Shown here: positions 10,340 to 23,554 of the stretch, piece after piece
How positions within the stretch are numbered: the stretch's first letter is position 1
Layout: every line of letters begins with the position of its first letter
The notes under the pieces: generated by a model
What the model saw: the letters and a program-made list of their open reading frames with translations, nothing else
What the model was told of the DNA's origin: nothing
Database searches by the model: none
Position numbers and translations under genes: made by a program
Origin: Zygnema cylindricum
Lineage: Eukaryota; Streptophyta; Zygnematophyceae; Zygnematales; Zygnemataceae
NCBI GenBank assembly: GCA_037447655.1
Contig: JBBHKE010002143.1
Coordinates: 1 to 55,935, forward strand
DNA: 55,935 nucleotides
Reading direction: 5' to 3'

Positions 10340-11112
10340 AGTAACGATTTCCATCTTACCTGTAATGACACCTAAAAACCGACTTCTAAGGATTTTCGCT
10401 AAAATACAAAGTAAGTTTGCTAAGTTACAAGAACATGGTGACATACTCTAAGAAAAGATTTACAAAGATCTTCAGTTAGGTCCGCATAATCTTGTGCAAG
10501 GATTTGAAAGATGGTCTCGATAAGATTCGGTGTAACCCTTTTCTAACGACCTCAAAGTGGATATTGATGGAATTTATTATGTCGTCACAAGGCACGACAA
10601 GATTAGTTGTAATTGTGACAAGGCGTACCCAACCCCTTGTGTGGTTACCCCCTCTTAAACATAACGATCATTGCCTATTTCTAGTGAAACACTCCTCAAA
10701 CTGAAAACTCTTTCGCGTGAAATATTCACTCCTTCGTCACATGGCACCTCTTGATACAGCCGACCAAATTCGAAATTAAGTCACTCCACCCAAATTTGGT
10801 CGATCCGCTTGTTTGTACAATAACTTAACAATCCGTCAAACCCCTCTATTGAGGGAATCGTCAAACTCCACTACAACCTTAATTTTGGTTGCCTCTCCAC
10901 AAATCAGAAGTCGCAAGGAGGCCGAAAGATGGCCATATCGGAGATGGCATTGTGGAAATGATTGAGGTGATGGTGATATAGCAAAGTTTGCAAATTCAAC
11001 AAATTGGAAATGAGATAGGATTTATACATATCCTCATTTGATTCCAAGTCCCACTTGGGCTTTGCGTAAATGAAAAGAAAGTAATAGTGGTTGTGGAATG
11101 AAAACAGTGATA
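10340..11112. other. Unassigned region
   Basis: Mixed composition, with short ORFs that I do not recognise. It contains TTGTGACAAGGCG-type sequences near 10615 but no domain and no repeat relation to its neighbours that I can see. Confidence 0.4.
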
Positions 11113-12312
11113 TCATATTTTTAGGGTCGACAATGGAGATCTAGCCAAATATGGGTTGTCCTTAAAGTGACATTGTAACCAAGCAAAATCATCATGGAAA
11201 AATGACGCAGCGACATAGGTGTGAACCGATCGAAACATGAGGATAAATAATAGGACACCCCAAAGTCCAGGAAACAAGAGCCGTTTGGTATGGATCCAGC
11301 AAGGAAGGCATTGCGGATGTGCCAAAGGCAAATCCATAATCATGCGGTGTTGGAGAATATGGAACAGCAAGTAATTGTCTAGCGAAGCTTGATTCGAACA
11401 GTGAGGAGAATTGTTGTATGGGTGGACAATAGGCAACATTTGAGGAGCATTGTCGTATCCAGGTGAAGGAGAATAGGCGAAAGGATTTGTAGGCGCGAAA
11501 TAATCAGGGACGACCGGTTGAATTGCTTCAACCGTAGAGGCGCAACCATGATAAAGGTTGCGGCCACCCTGGCGTCCATGCGTACCTGTACGACCAGGAC
11601 CTCCTTGACGGTCCGTCTTACGTTTGAGTGCAGGAAAATTGTGAATAACATGGTCTAGCTCGCGGGAATAGTAATAGGTCGAGATCTTGGTCGGCCGGGT
11701 GGATCGATGATACGCATCCAAAGCAACACCAAAAGGCAAGGCACATTTTCTTTTGTCTCTTCATGCATCAAACTGGCGTTGAGAGATGGAATAATGATAA
11801 TTACGATTGATGAAATAAACGCGGTGCCGTCTTACTAAGATCGTCATGATAATATCTTCATCAGATACGGTCAAGTTGGTACTTTTCAAGCGACTAGACA
11901 TAGATTTGACATTGTGAATACATTGTTGGATAATTTTGGGGGAAAGATTTGGAGAAGAAATCAGTTGCCTACCAAGGAGAAGTTCGTCAGACCATGATCG
12001 GTTTTTGTATTCTTTGGTCAACATTTCCTTAGCGTCGTCAGCATAACTATAGCCACAGATGAGGTCACGCTAAAAAGGCTTAAGTGCATGAACCAATCAT
12101 GAATGTGCCTTTTCATTGCGAAGTAGCCAAGAACGTTTGATGGCGGCATCTAAAGGTTCTTCCTCACTTCAACTGATGATAGATTATAGTTTCTCTTGTC
12201 AGAAAAGGTGCTCAATCTGATATTTCCATCCATAGAAGTTCGCGCTGTTGAAAGTAACATTTGTGTTTGAATTTGCATTGAAAGGTTCATAACCTATAGT
12301 ACTATATGACAT
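11113..12312 (-). pseudogene. Decayed copia-type gag
   Basis: Three minus-strand frames in order make a copia gag. The amino end at 12312-12199 reads FNSANFYGWKYQIEHLF, the usual copia gag N-terminal tryptophan block. The middle (12024-11761) contains SRLKSTNLTVSDEDIIMTIL, the helical region before the usual LPxxYD. The third frame (11739-11113) has RELDHVIHNFPALKR near its start, which corresponds to a CCHC zinc knuckle with all three cysteines replaced. Pol is not visible downstream on this strand, and no LTRs are obvious. It is distinct from families A and B and looks like an old truncated insertion. Confidence 0.7.
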
Positions 12313-12504
12313 GGTAGCGGACAAAAAGTAGGAAGGAATTAAATATAGAAAAGACAAAAGGTAAAGAAAGACAAATGACTTTCTTGATGATTTGAAAAAT
12401 ACAGGGCAATTGTTTAAGTGGAATAAGAGTATACTTTTGTGCACAGATAAAATCTACGTAATATTTCAAAAAAAAAATGTTTCAATTTTTGTTTGTTTGA
12501 ATTA

Positions 12505-13012
12505 CACTTTGAATCGTTATTATCGTTAATAACATTGATTCATTGCCCCCAAAGATTGACCCTCGCACCTAAAATATAATTAAAAACTCTATTTCATTTT
12601 TACGTTAATATTGGTATTCTATAGTTCCGGTTAATTATTCTTATTTCGACTTTTTTTAAATAGTATAATGTACGAAAGGTGTCATTTCGTGCTAAAATTG
12701 TTCATTATTTCGTATTAACGAACAAAATAAGTGTCTTAAAAATGTGTCCACACGTGAAATTGAGTGCGTCGCCACTAAAAAGTGCACTCAAAAAGTCATA
12801 AAGATGAGGGTAAATTGTGAGAACTTGTTCTCACATGTTAAGCATCGAAAATGTGAACACAAACTATCGCGGTTACAATATGGGAATGTGTATCCAAATT
12901 ATTGTTAGTTGTAATTTAGCGTTAATTTTGTTGGCGTTAGGCCTTTGAACCCAGAAAAGAGATAATGACACTAACTATTTCTTTACACTAATTATTTAGT
13001 AAGTCTAATAGC
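12505..13012 (+). mobile_element. TA-flanked MITE, subgroup b, right end interrupted
   Basis: It starts TA-CACTTTGAATCGTTATTA. Its interior matches the complete element at 25396-25903, with shared blocks ATAGTATAATGTACGAAA, AATAAGTGTC and GGGAATGTGTATCC. The right inverted repeat is missing because the next MITE begins at 13015. Confidence 0.72.
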
Positions 13013-13014
13013 TA

Positions 13015-13551
13015 CACCGCGAATCGCTATTAGTGTCAAAGTTTAAATAGTGTTGAAGAAAATTTACCGTAATTGATGCTAATTAAGAATTTGATTTTTT
13101 TTTTAAAGGTGTATTCTAATTTCTGCATTATGTTAATTCGGGAACAGCAAAAATGGAATATTCGCCGTACGATTATACACAGTAATACATGTATTCTTAC
13201 AAAATATTAGAAAGCGTACGCCGTCGTGAAATTTAAATATCCGTACATGTCTAGACTAGTTAGCGTGTCAGACTAATCCCGTTATTTGAGCGCACGTTCC
13301 TATGCGTGCGCGTATAATTTAATTCATTATTTGTAAAATTTTCACTTGAAATGGTACATTTATGTACGGTCTGTCATCGACTGTACACCACACTATTTAG
13401 ATCTTATTGTACTTCCGTTCTTTACGCTATTTTGTACGGTACCTTAATTAACGTCAAGGAAAAATTAAAATCATGTATCCTATATGAGGAAAAAAAACAA
13501 AATTTTAAGAACCCAAATTAGTGACTTTGACACTAATAACGATTCGCGGTG
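13015..13551. mobile_element. TA-flanked MITE, 537 bp, complete
   Basis: Terminal inverted repeats begin CACCGCGAATCGCTATTAG on the left and CACCGCGAATCGTTATTAG on the right, and extend about 27 bp (through GTGTCAAAG) with one mismatch. TA dinucleotides at 13013-13014 and 13552-13553 form the target duplication, as in Tc1/mariner elements. No coding capacity. It abuts the truncated end of the preceding MITE. Confidence 0.88.
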
Positions 13552-13553
13552 TA

Positions 13554-14931
13554 ATGTTGTGTATCAGCAAGACTTTTATCGCGATAACACCGATACCGAT
13601 AGTAATCGGTTATCGAACAGTCAGGGGTCCCGATATATCGCTCCGATACTAACAAATTCCTTATCGGCGATAAGGGAAAAAATATAGTACGCTATATAAT
13701 ATTAATCTATAATATACTGTATTATATATTTCACTCTATATAGCGTGGTACACCACGTGTAACAATCTATTCCGTACTCTGTGTAACGTAATAACGGCGG
13801 TTCAGTACAACGGACTGATCCGTACAGCTGTACGGCTCGAACTGTTCAATACCCTGCCGATACACACACTAGTCATAGCGATTCAGGATGTAGCGACGAT
13901 GGGAGGTCGTCGCTAAATATTTGAAGTGACGTCAAAATGTGTTTCGTTTCGTTTTGAACTTTTCATTTTGTAATGTTTTTCTACTTCTTATTTTATTCTA
14001 AAGTCAAAGTCGGTCAACTCGTTTTATATACTTCTGAATTTTGTATTTGCGCGTATCATTATTTTTTGGGCCGTTTCATGCGTGCGTTTTATGAGCAAGA
14101 GACATTTATTGAAAACGAGGCTCGAGAATAACAAAAACATGTTTAAAAAGTGATCGAATGGAGTAATATCTATAATGGATTTTGGGCTCCTCTTTTACAT
14201 GACACGTTGCACTCACATGTCCATTTCGTAGCTCATAGATTTTTCTGCGGAGCGGTAAATCCTAACACCTGTTTAATACCACACGATTGGACGGCTGATT
14301 TGTAATTTTTTTGTTTTTTCCGCTGGACTCCAAAAAAGATTCTATGCTTCACTAGATAGCCATACTTCCCAAGATTTCAATATTCCAGAATCTTAACAGT
14401 CCATCTGACAAAGCTTCTCTGGAAAAAGTACATTTTGTCGTTTATTTAGGTCTGCTGGAACTCAACAATCCGTACCTGATTTGCATTTTGTTTTTGTCCT
14501 GTTGCATCCAAGAAGGACGAAAATTGTCAAGTAAAGTACAATAGTGGGTCGCACACATGTCACAAATCGACAATGATTTTTTACGTTCTTCTACAGTTGT
14601 CAGACACGTGCGAAATGCATTTATCAGCTTTGATTTGTTATGCTACAATCGTCCGAAGACTATTTTTGTCGTGTCTGCTATTCCAATCCGTTTTGACTAT
14701 TTCTTTCCATTTTCCCTCGTGTCAAAGCTGGAGAATTGAAACGCGTTTTCAGATCTTTGCCACCAACAGGTGGAAACGCCTCCGTACGATAAATCCGTAC
14801 GATCATTCAAAAGTCTAGAAATTCTACACAAATCTGACCGTTTCTGTAAACTTCGCCAGCTGGCATCTAGACGACTAAACAGAACCACCGACATTATCCC
14901 TGGAGCACGCCAGCTTCCACTTGGTCCTGTA
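13554..14931. other. Unassigned region with a degenerate MITE end
   Basis: No gene seen. TAGTCATAGCGATTCAGGATGTAG near 13871-13893 is a weak right-end match to the MITE family. The rest, including 14170-14930, shows nothing that I can name. Confidence 0.4.
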
Positions 14932-15147
14932 CACCATGAATCGCTATTAGGTTAATGATTTTTTTCGTCACTTAAAACATTTTTCTCCGTACACACATGT
15001 CTGATTTTGGATCTGACGGTTTCGATTGAAATATTTATATCTCAGCTTCTTATTGGCGGTTTAAAACCAAAAATCGGACAAGTGTGTACGGAGATAATAC
15101 GTTTTAAGCGGCGGAAAAATAATGAACACTAATAGCGATGCACGGTG
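14932..15147. mobile_element. TA-flanked MITE, subgroup e, 216 bp
   Basis: Ends CACCATGAATCGCTATTAG and, on the opposite strand, CACCGTGCATCGCTATTAG, flanked by TA at 14930-14931 and 15148-15149. The interior is itself nearly palindromic (CTCCGTACACACATGTC on the left against ACAAGTGTGTACGGAG on the right), so the element can fold back along most of its length. Related copies are at 27516-27714 and 33846-34084. Confidence 0.88.
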
Positions 15148-15574
15148 TAGTGCCACGCGTCCACATAGTCACGCTCACTAGCCGGGAAAGCTGGGACAAA
15201 AGGTTGCATGTATGCCTAAAATCTTTTGACCTCATCATCATAAAATAAATGCTTTACACGTCATCCCACACATAATCCAGGTAAGGGGAGTGACTGCCGA
15301 CAGAATATCTTTGGCTTGGGACGCAACAAATCGTGGTCATATCTACTAAGATACGAAGGAACGGCCAAAATTGTATCTTATCCAGCTGGCGGAAAAGGAA
15401 CAGCCGGCCACAAAACCACCACTGAAACCAACACTCCAAAGTCCAAAACAAATCAGGTTCAAGGCGCTTTGATTTAGGGTGAACCTCTATCAGGCGAAAA
15501 GTGGGGTTCATTACTGGAAAAAGTGCATTTTGGTACAGATCCAGCTCATTTTCATACAGGGCCGTACTGTTTTA

Positions 15575-15646
15575 TTTTTTATATAAAACATCATGCCATT
15601 TTTTATATAAAACATCATGCCATTTTTTATATAAAACATCATGCCA
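15575..15646 (+). repeat. 24-bp tandem repeat, three perfect units
   Basis: The unit TTTTTTATATAAAACATCA followed by TGCCA is repeated three times without change. Flanking sequence is unrelated. Confidence 0.9.
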
Positions 15647-15744
15647 GGAGATTCGTCAAGATTCTCCAAACATTTGGGCGACAACGTTGACCGTCCGATT
15701 ATGAGTTTTCGGAGCAGAAGGTCACTTTGTCCAGTGATTCGCTA

Positions 15745-15943
15745 CACCATGAATCGTTATTAGCCTTATGTACGCTATATCGGCACCCCAAAATTTTGGC
15801 ATTGATACCTTAAATATAATAAATTACACTATTTAAGGACGTGGACCATAATCTGCCACGTCTCCTAGCACTAAATTAGAATGAATGACACTAATTTTTT
15901 CTTTACACTAATAATTTCTATACGCTAATAACGATTCAAGGTG
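15745..15943. mobile_element. TA-flanked MITE, subgroup f, 199 bp
   Basis: Left end CACCATGAATCGTTATTAG. Right end, reversed, CACCTTGAATCGTTATTAG. TA lies on both sides. The interior (GGACGTGGACCATAATCTGC) recurs in a truncated copy at about 27194-27358. Confidence 0.87.
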
Positions 15944-16146
15944 TAGTGTCCTCAGGAAGGACATTAGCCAATCACCGGACGTGTAAAACGTTTACTCGTG
16001 GAAAGAGTTAAATAGATTTTAATTGTAAGAAAAAAACGAAGCTAAAGGTGAAACAGGACAGTAGGACCCAAGAAAACTCCAATAAATCCCTGAAATTATA
16101 AAAAAGTTAGTGCTTCCTTTTGACGAAAAACTCGAATGATAAATGT

Positions 16147-16758
16147 TGGGATCGTGAATCGCTTATAGTGTTAATAACACTATATCCGAGCCCCCAAATT
16201 TTGACCCTTGAACCTTAAATATAATTAATAAAACTGATTATTTTTTACCTTAATATAGATACAGTTTAGGGTGAAGTTCCATTTGGACATTCTGTAATTG
16301 TACGGCCAACATTACAATGCTACAATCTGAACGAAGTTCCATTGCTCGAAGTGTGTAATCCACGAGTTCATAATCTAGTGGTACCACGTGAGATAAGATC
16401 GGATGTTAAAAATCGCCAATGATTTTCACACCGACCAAAAATCTACATTTGTGTACCATGTGCGTGCGTACCAAGTCATCGTTCAACACAACTGTTGTAC
16501 TCTTTGCAAACGCTTTGCCATATACTACCTCATTTTTGCTTTGCTCTTTTCTAAAAGGGAAAAGCATTCTAGTCGCATTCGTCTCTGGTGACAACCATTA
16601 TTGATCGTCGATTGTTTTTGTGTAAGATCATGAGTCGTTGAGTGATTTTAGTTTTGACTAACTTTGTCATGTTCCAATTTTGATGTAATGTAAAAAGACA
16701 CGTGGTACAATCCTATTTGGTGTATTTCGCGTAGTTGTAATGGTAACAATTCGCGGTG
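16147..16758. mobile_element. MITE-family element, subgroup d, about 612 bp
   Basis: The left end (ATCGTGAATCGCTTATAGTG) is degenerate at its first bases. The right end (AATTCGCGGTG followed by TA) is better kept. The first ~110 bp (CCCCCAAATTTTGACCC, then CTTAAATATAATTA) are shared with subgroups b and c, while the centre differs. Part of its centre (ACGTGAGATAAGATC and neighbours) occurs inverted near 17600-17800. Confidence 0.65.
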
Positions 16759-16959
16759 TACAGTATTGCACTGTACGCTACAGTACCACTGTCGCTCGTA
16801 GAGAATCTACCAATTTGTGAAAGCCAGAAAGTACAGATTTAAAATATGGTCAGGCGTCCTGCATCGCGCCATGCTGATTTTTTCAGCATGGACGTGATCG
16901 TTGACAGGCAAACCGAAACGACTATTTCCAGCGTGTCCGTACTTAATTTTGTGTCAGTA

Positions 16960-17890
16960 CACCACGAATCGTTTTTAGTGTTTGTATTACTAATTCAGTA
17001 CCCGTAAATTTTGAACCTCAAACCTAAAATATGATTAGTATTTCTATTTTTTCCATTACGTTAATGTAGGTACGGTGTAAATAGTATCGATGCTACAAAT
17101 TTGGGCAGTTTGCGTGGCGTTCCATCAGACGAAAAGTGAGTTTGTTTACAGTAATTCGGACCTCTCCGTACTACGCCGTACCTCTTTTTTTTTATTTATT
17201 CACGAACAACATTACAGAGAATCTTGCCAATATTCTTCAAAGGTCTGGGAGGTAACAAGGACCATTGGATATTTTTTCGCGAAACATTCGCATTCGCTTC
17301 AAAAGTTTTTGTAAACGGTGATGTATCTCAAAGAGTTACATCACCATTTACATAAATATTGAGCGGCGACACGTAGGATAATGAACATACGTGTCAAGAT
17401 AGCAACCAACAAAAATCGAAAATTTTTGCACATGATGTATACATTCAGAAATCCAACCGAAATCACAAAAGTAATCTCGTAACGAGCTTTCGTCGCGCTA
17501 TTTTTGTTATCAACCATTCGTCACATTTTTTGTGGCAGCGCTCATTCGTCGCGCGAAAAAACAAAAACCCTAAAAAATTGAGCTGGCATTTGACAAGCGT
17601 CTGCAAAGAGTACAAAATTTTTGTGGTACGATGATCTGGTCCGCACGTACATGGTATGCAAATGAAGATTTCGAGTTGAATTTGGTCGGTGTAAAAACTA
17701 TTTGACGATTTTCAATATAAAATCTTATCTTACGTGGTACCATTCAATTATGAGCACGTGGATTACAGACCTTGTGAAAAAAAATATCGTTCAAAATGTG
17801 GCATTATGTAATGTTCGTCGTACAATTACAAAAAAGTATGATGGAACGCCACCCTTATTAAATATTAATTACTGTGCACTTCATCGTGAA
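16960..17890. mobile_element. MITE-family element, subgroup c, right end uncertain
   Basis: The left end TA-CACCACGAATCGTTTTTAG at 16958-16978 is clear, and the first ~120 bp match subgroups b and d. The interior (GAATCTTGCCAATATTC and AAATATCCA-type blocks) reappears in inverse orientation at about 21100-21550. A repeat end in the same orientation as the left end lies at 17885 (ATCGTGAATCGCAATTAC), so the right border is unclear and two elements may be fused. Confidence 0.55.
17311..17351. other. Hairpin within the subgroup c element
   Basis: GTAAACGGTGATGTA and TACATCACCATTTAC are inverted repeats with one mismatch around a 10-11 base loop. Confidence 0.6.
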
Positions 17891-17899
17891 TCGCAATTA

Positions 17900-18655
17900 C
17901 TGTATTAGTGCTGATATTTTTTGCTTTATGGCTGACACTATTAAACGTCGCGACTGTTAAATTTCAATCCGATGGCAAAAATAAATCATTGTATACAATT
18001 TATATCAATTGAAACAAAATAAATGTATGATAAATGAAAACCATATGGGGGCACAATTGTCCAGTGAAACGACACGAAGAAATGAAACGACACACTATAT
18101 CGTATCATTCTACAGAAATTAACATCTAATAAATATATTTCATGACCAAGTCAAACTTTTACGCTAGATACTCGTATGTTACAGGTTTATTAATTATTTT
18201 CTATCCATTGCGGAAAGGTTCATGTATCTAGAACAAGATGACAAAGCCAAGTGGATGGTTTAATTCCCGTTTCGTTCATGTAGGGGATTCAATTAAGCGT
18301 AAAAGTTTCACATTAATTTGAGCATTCAATCTCAATCTAATGAACGATATGAATGAATGGACTGAATATATCGTGTAGTATTAAATACTTTAATGTTAAA
18401 TCTAGAATACACATTTACCATTAGCATTATTCAACCATTATTCGTTTAAACAAAATACTAATGGTTTTTGTTTATTTTATATTAAGGTGTTGCATGTATA
18501 TTTTTTATATTTTTTTTATCAATACATAATATTACAAAAGAAGAAAACAAAAAAAAGACAAACAAAAAAATAACCACAATACAACCTTGATCACATCACA
18601 AAAACGAAAGAAACAAATGAAAATAATAATAAAAAAAGAAAAAATATCAGACTTA
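17900..18655. other. AT-rich region without recognised gene
   Basis: No coding signal. A-rich runs lie near 18540-18650. Confidence 0.45.
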
Positions 18656-18659
18656 ACGA

Positions 18660-19290
18660 GGATTTAACCAAATTAGTCCAAAGACCCAGAAGATTGGAAC
18701 AACATCATTATCAGCTCATTGGATGACTAACCCTACAAACACGTATTTTCTTTTATATATTTTTTATAGTTAGAATATGTTGATTACTTTAAGTTTTTTT
18801 TTTGCTTTCGATCAAACACCTTAATCGAAGACCCAGATGGTTGCATAAACATCATTATCATCTCAAAGGCCGATTAACATTACAATCACTTATTACTTAT
18901 TTATTTTCGTTGTTTATTATAGTAGATTAATTACTTTTAGTACTTTGTTTTTCTTTTTCTTTTTTTGTGAACAACCAATTTAGTCCTTAGACTTAGAAGG
19001 TTGCATAAACATCACTATCAGCTCGGATGCTAACCAACATTACAAACACTTGTTTTCATTCATAATATTTGTTTGTTAGATTACATTTTTACCTTGAATA
19101 AAATTTGTCTTTTTGATTTTTAGATCAACCAACTTAGTCTAAAGACCAAGAAAGTTGTTGAACATCATTTTCAACTCAAAGGTTGACCAACATTACAAAC
19201 ATTGGTATATAATCTTTTTTTAAATACAACACAAATACTTTGAATACTATGTTTTGGTGATACTTTGATTACTTTGTTTTTTTTTATGAT
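18660..19290 (+). repeat. Degenerate tandem array, period about 155 bp, four units
   Basis: A diverged block recurs at about 18672, 18826, 18979 and 19134. Each unit holds a TTAGTCY..AGACC-AGAAGR core, then ACATCATTATCA-type sequence, then AACATTACAAACACTT-like sequence and a T-rich stretch. Units differ by many substitutions and indels, so the array is old. The period is within the range of plant satellite monomers. Confidence 0.65.
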
Positions 19291-19299
19291 GTTACTTGC

Positions 19300-19525
19300 A
19301 AGTAAGCAAGCATTACTGATATTGTTGTTTATGTGGAAAAACATGACAAATACTTTGTTTCTTATAGCCTAAAAAATTTTAGTGACTAAAAAAAAATTTA
19401 TAAAACCCTAAGTTGGGTATTAATCAAACCCCTATAAACCTTTAATCACGTAATGATAATGTGTTAATCAAGCCCCTAAAACCCCTACACACGTATCTTT
19501 GAGAAAATAATATATATTTATATAT

Positions 19526-19561
<36 letters not shown>

Positions 19562-21040
19562 AAAAACTATACATATAAAAAAATAGAAAAAATGTTTGTC
19601 GTCTTAATTCTAGAAAACAATAACACTCTAATAATATCGACGTTTGTTAAAATTTGACTATTTTAAGTCCTTTGTTTTTCGTCAGATTAAGTTGAGTCCT
19701 TGCTTTCAATCTATATAAAAAGAAAAACCAAAGTTAAGATTTTGTATATGTTGCTCAAAAAAACAAAGCTAGGCGTTTGTGTACATAACTGTTCTAACAA
19801 TATGAGTTTTACAAGATAAATACATAGTTGTTATCCTTTTGAAAAGAATGAAACAGAAGATTATTAATTTTTGATTTTTTAAGTGTAATTGTTCAATAAA
19901 ATTGAATTTATTTGTTAATTTTGATAAGAAGAGATTCGTCATCATAATGAACACCAGTGAAATATAAAGAAAGACCATCATCAGCCCATCTTTCACTAGG
20001 AGCAGACAATGATCTAGAAAAATTAACATTCCAAATATGAAAAACAGTATCAAAAATTATTGCAGCAACACAACCTTAAACAAAACTACCCCAAACTTTA
20101 TCAATAGACATATACGTTTGATGATGATTAAATTCTACAAATTAAATTCCATATCCACAATTAATAAAAATAGCATGCTCATCCCAATGACAAAATAAAC
20201 AACTAATAATTACCTTTTCAGATATGAATATTTAGACTCACAGCCAAACAATAATAGGTAAAGAGCACAAAACAAACAATTCCCATCCCTTGTAAAATGT
20301 AATCAAAAAATAGGAATTCATGTCATAATGAGCTTACCTAAGATATAACTCCCAAAAGTCGAAAGAAAAAACACTTACACCTGAATAACAAAAAATAAAC
20401 AAACATTAATAAACAAATGAAATAACAAAACAATATGATTTTAATACAAACTTTCCCAAACATTTAAAAATAAGGAAATAGACAAACAAAATAAAATTTA
20501 TTTAAAAAGTAAAACAAGAAACATACATTAAACAAAAAAAAGAAACATAAGATAAACTTCACACAAACCACAATAAATCATTTAGTATGTAAAAAACCAC
20601 TTACTAAATATTTCAAGCCTTCGCAAATGAATGGAAAGAGTGACAATTCGTAAAGTATAAAGAAAATTAAAAATAGACAAAGAACAAGATCAAATTCAAG
20701 AGAAAAAAGAAAGAAGATGGTAATGGTAATCTTTATACACAAATTTTGGACCTAGATTCTTTGTACGCTTGACTAGACGGTTCAAAACCGCTATACTATA
20801 GTACAGCGACGACGACAAAGTGATCGCGATAATTCACTCGCGGCCAACGATGTTAAGGATGGTTTGGTACGAACCGATTTGAGTCTTCGGCGCTTAATCG
20901 TACGGCAACACGAATCACATCGCGACGTTTTTGTTGACGTAAGTTGACGTCAAAGGCGATTCACGTCCAAACAAAAAAAAAGGACATTCATTTCCTCATC
21001 TCATTCATCATCCATTTCTAGTGTGAATGCAGCGATTATA
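19300..21040. other. AT-rich region with simple repeats
   Basis: It contains a (TA)n tract at about 19529-19555 and long A runs. Nothing coding is convincing; a 94-codon minus frame at 19769-20053 is low complexity. GC content rises after 20760. Confidence 0.4.
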
Positions 21041-21049
21041 CATGGTAAT

Positions 21050-21989
21050 GTACAAAAACGAAAGGCCTTTGGCAACCAAAGGGCAAAGCACCGGGTCGCC
21101 CTCGACTATTTTTTTTAGAGTTCCTGGTTTTTCGCGTGAAGAATGAGCGTAGCCAAAGATAGTGTGGCGAATGGGCGCTAACAAAAATAGCGTGATAAAA
21201 GTGGGTTACGACATTTCGTTTGTATTTTTTGTTGGATTTTCGAACACGTATATTGTGTGCAATTTTTTTTTATTTCCGTAGAATTTCATTTTGACATGTG
21301 TGCTCATTATCCAACGTGTCGCGGCTCAAAAAATTATGTAATTAGTGATATACCTCGCGAGGTACAACACCAATTTCATAACCTTTTGACGCGAATGCTT
21401 CGCGAGAAAATATCCAACGGTCATTGTTAACTCCCAGATTTTTGGAGAATATTGGCAAGATTCTCTGTGATGTTGTTTTCGACATAAAAACAAAATAAGA
21501 GGTACGACGTAGTACGGAGAGGTCCGAATTTCTATAAAAAACCTCACTTTTTGTCTAATGGAACTTCACCCTTAATCAACGTCATTGACTCTAATTTGGT
21601 AGGTTTTTAAATAGTGTAGTGTACGAAATGCTTCAGTGTTTACTAAAACTGTGCTTTTGTTTTTAGACAAACGTACAGAAAAGTGTCACATAACGGCGTC
21701 GAGAGCTCAAAGTGAGTGGGACTGACACTCGAAAGCACTCTAAAAACTGACTCGTAGTAACAAAGTCGAGCGAAATCACGTTAACCTATTCTCACATTTT
21801 CAAACGTCGACTATCTGAACACGCCCTGGAGGGGATAAAGTATGGGAATATGTATCCTAATAAGTGTTAGATGGGAAAATTTGAGTCCATGTTTGGTTGT
21901 CGCGAGGTCATGAAACCCAATATAGTGTTAATAATACTATTTTGTTTCTTTCGACTAATAACTTTTAACAGTATAAGCGATTCTCGGTG
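21050..21989. mobile_element. Composite MITE-family element (inverted subgroup c core plus subgroup b end)
   Basis: 21100-21560 matches the core of the 16960 element in reverse (AATATTGGCAAGATTCTC and GTACGGAGAGGTCCGAA). 21595-21989 matches the right part of the subgroup b element at 25396-25903 and ends ...AAGCGATTCTCGGTG followed by TA. A left terminal repeat is not visible. It is either a nested insertion or a recombinant. Confidence 0.6.
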
Positions 21990-22218
21990 TAGTGGCCAAT
22001 TATCACCCGATATTTTTTTGAAACATTTGTCTTTAACATGTGCGAAATGACGGTTTCAGAATATATAGAATGTACAAAAATTTAGGGAAGCTACAATTGT
22101 ACGGAATGTACCACTATAATTCCATATAGTGACATTGATATATCAACATCGTGCGCTTCTCGATTTTTCAGTAGGACACGTCTATATATCGATAATGACC
22201 ACTAAAAAAATAACATAT

Positions 22219-23552
22219 TGTCGAGCGTGTCAGAGAAACACAAGGGAAGGGCCCGCTGCCCGGAATGGCCGGTCTCGGCGTCCTGCAAAGAACCCACCAA
22301 TGCGAATGCTTCCCATAATAATGATAATGCCCACTGCTGACCCCATCGCTCCCAACAGGAATGCATGCACAAATAGGAGAGGCACAAGGATAGGGAATAG
22401 GGATGAGTGCATGGGAAGGCGAAAAGATCTCCCCTCCCCCTTACTTTCCCCATTAAGCCGGGGAAAGGGGTTGGGTTCTCAGTAATTGGGTCGGTGCCCC
22501 ATATGCACTACCACGTGGACATATAAAAATAAATAGGAATGGTTGTTTCAGATTTAACAATATCACCTTGACCACAGAAATAAAATGTAAGATGGAAGAT
22601 ATAAAAGATGGCGAGCAAACTCAACATACCCCAGCAATTTACGATGACAATGGGAGAAAGGCGAAATCTCTCTTGATGGCAGTGTGATTAGGTATGGTAC
22701 TCCTTCAACCCTCGGTGTCCGCAGCTCAGAACCGACTAGACTCTTCTCAGTTTCAAGCAGAGAAAAATCCAAAAATCACCCAAAGGGACAGCAGTACCAA
22801 CCACCAGCCCGAACTATGATTCCCAAAATGGACAAATCCAAAACAGAGATGGCAATAGAGTCAAACAACACAAAGATTCTCCAAAAGAAGGTTTGTTGGA
22901 ATTTCTGAGGGTTTTCATAGGAGACAGTACTGAAAAGCAACCTGTCTCCTTCGGCCCCAAGCGCCTTATACATCAAAGTTTGTCCAAAATCAGGTCCAAA
23001 AGTCAAACCTACGCTATTAGCCAATGAGCGGCCAGCAACGGCAATCAAACTGACATAAGACAAAATAATGTGTACTACTCTTGGGGCAAAAAGTTGGACC
23101 TTGGACCACGGCTAGATTCGCGGCCGGAAGTTATTATTTCTTCCACAATTTTTAAGACAAAGTACTAAAAAGACACGGAAGTGCCAAGCTTTGACTTAAT
23201 GTAATTAATTAACCACTGGTCAGCTAAATCTGAACTGAATTGCTACAGACAGCTAACAGCAAAATCTAGATTACAGTGCGGAAGTCTACATGGCAATCCA
23301 CAATGTACCCTCCACTAGGGCTGGTGGAAGCTAGTACTATGTAACGGAACTGCGATTCTTCAGACGGTAGAACTTTGTCGTCCAGCCTCCGTTAGGCACG
23401 AAACAAAGTGCGTCTTGTTCAGTAGAGGAAATACTTCAATCCTTCCAGCAAGTTGTGCGGGCTTCTCCGAAATCTGAGAATAGTACGGGTCGGAAGGTTA
23501 CGGAAATCCTCGGTCATATAGAAGTGTGCCTGAAAAGCACTCGAGCTTGACA
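22219..23552. repeat. 1.33-kb direct repeat, first copy (LTR-like ends)
   Basis: It begins TGTCGAGCG and ends CGAGCTTGACA, the TG...CA form with short inverted ends (TGTCRAGC) typical of LTRs. It is followed after only two bases (GC, 23553-23554) by a second copy differing at scattered positions, which I judge by eye to be near 98-99% identical. The sequence ATAT precedes this copy (22215-22218) and follows the second. Minus-strand frames rich in hydrophobic residues exist in both copies (for example 23063-22776), but I cannot tie them to a protein family. Confidence 0.75.
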
Positions 23553-23554
23553 GC

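Noticed and set aside
13871-13893. Right end of the MITE starting at 13015
   Set aside because: The end at 13551 matches the left repeat over about 27 bp with a clear TA; the later site is only a weak match.
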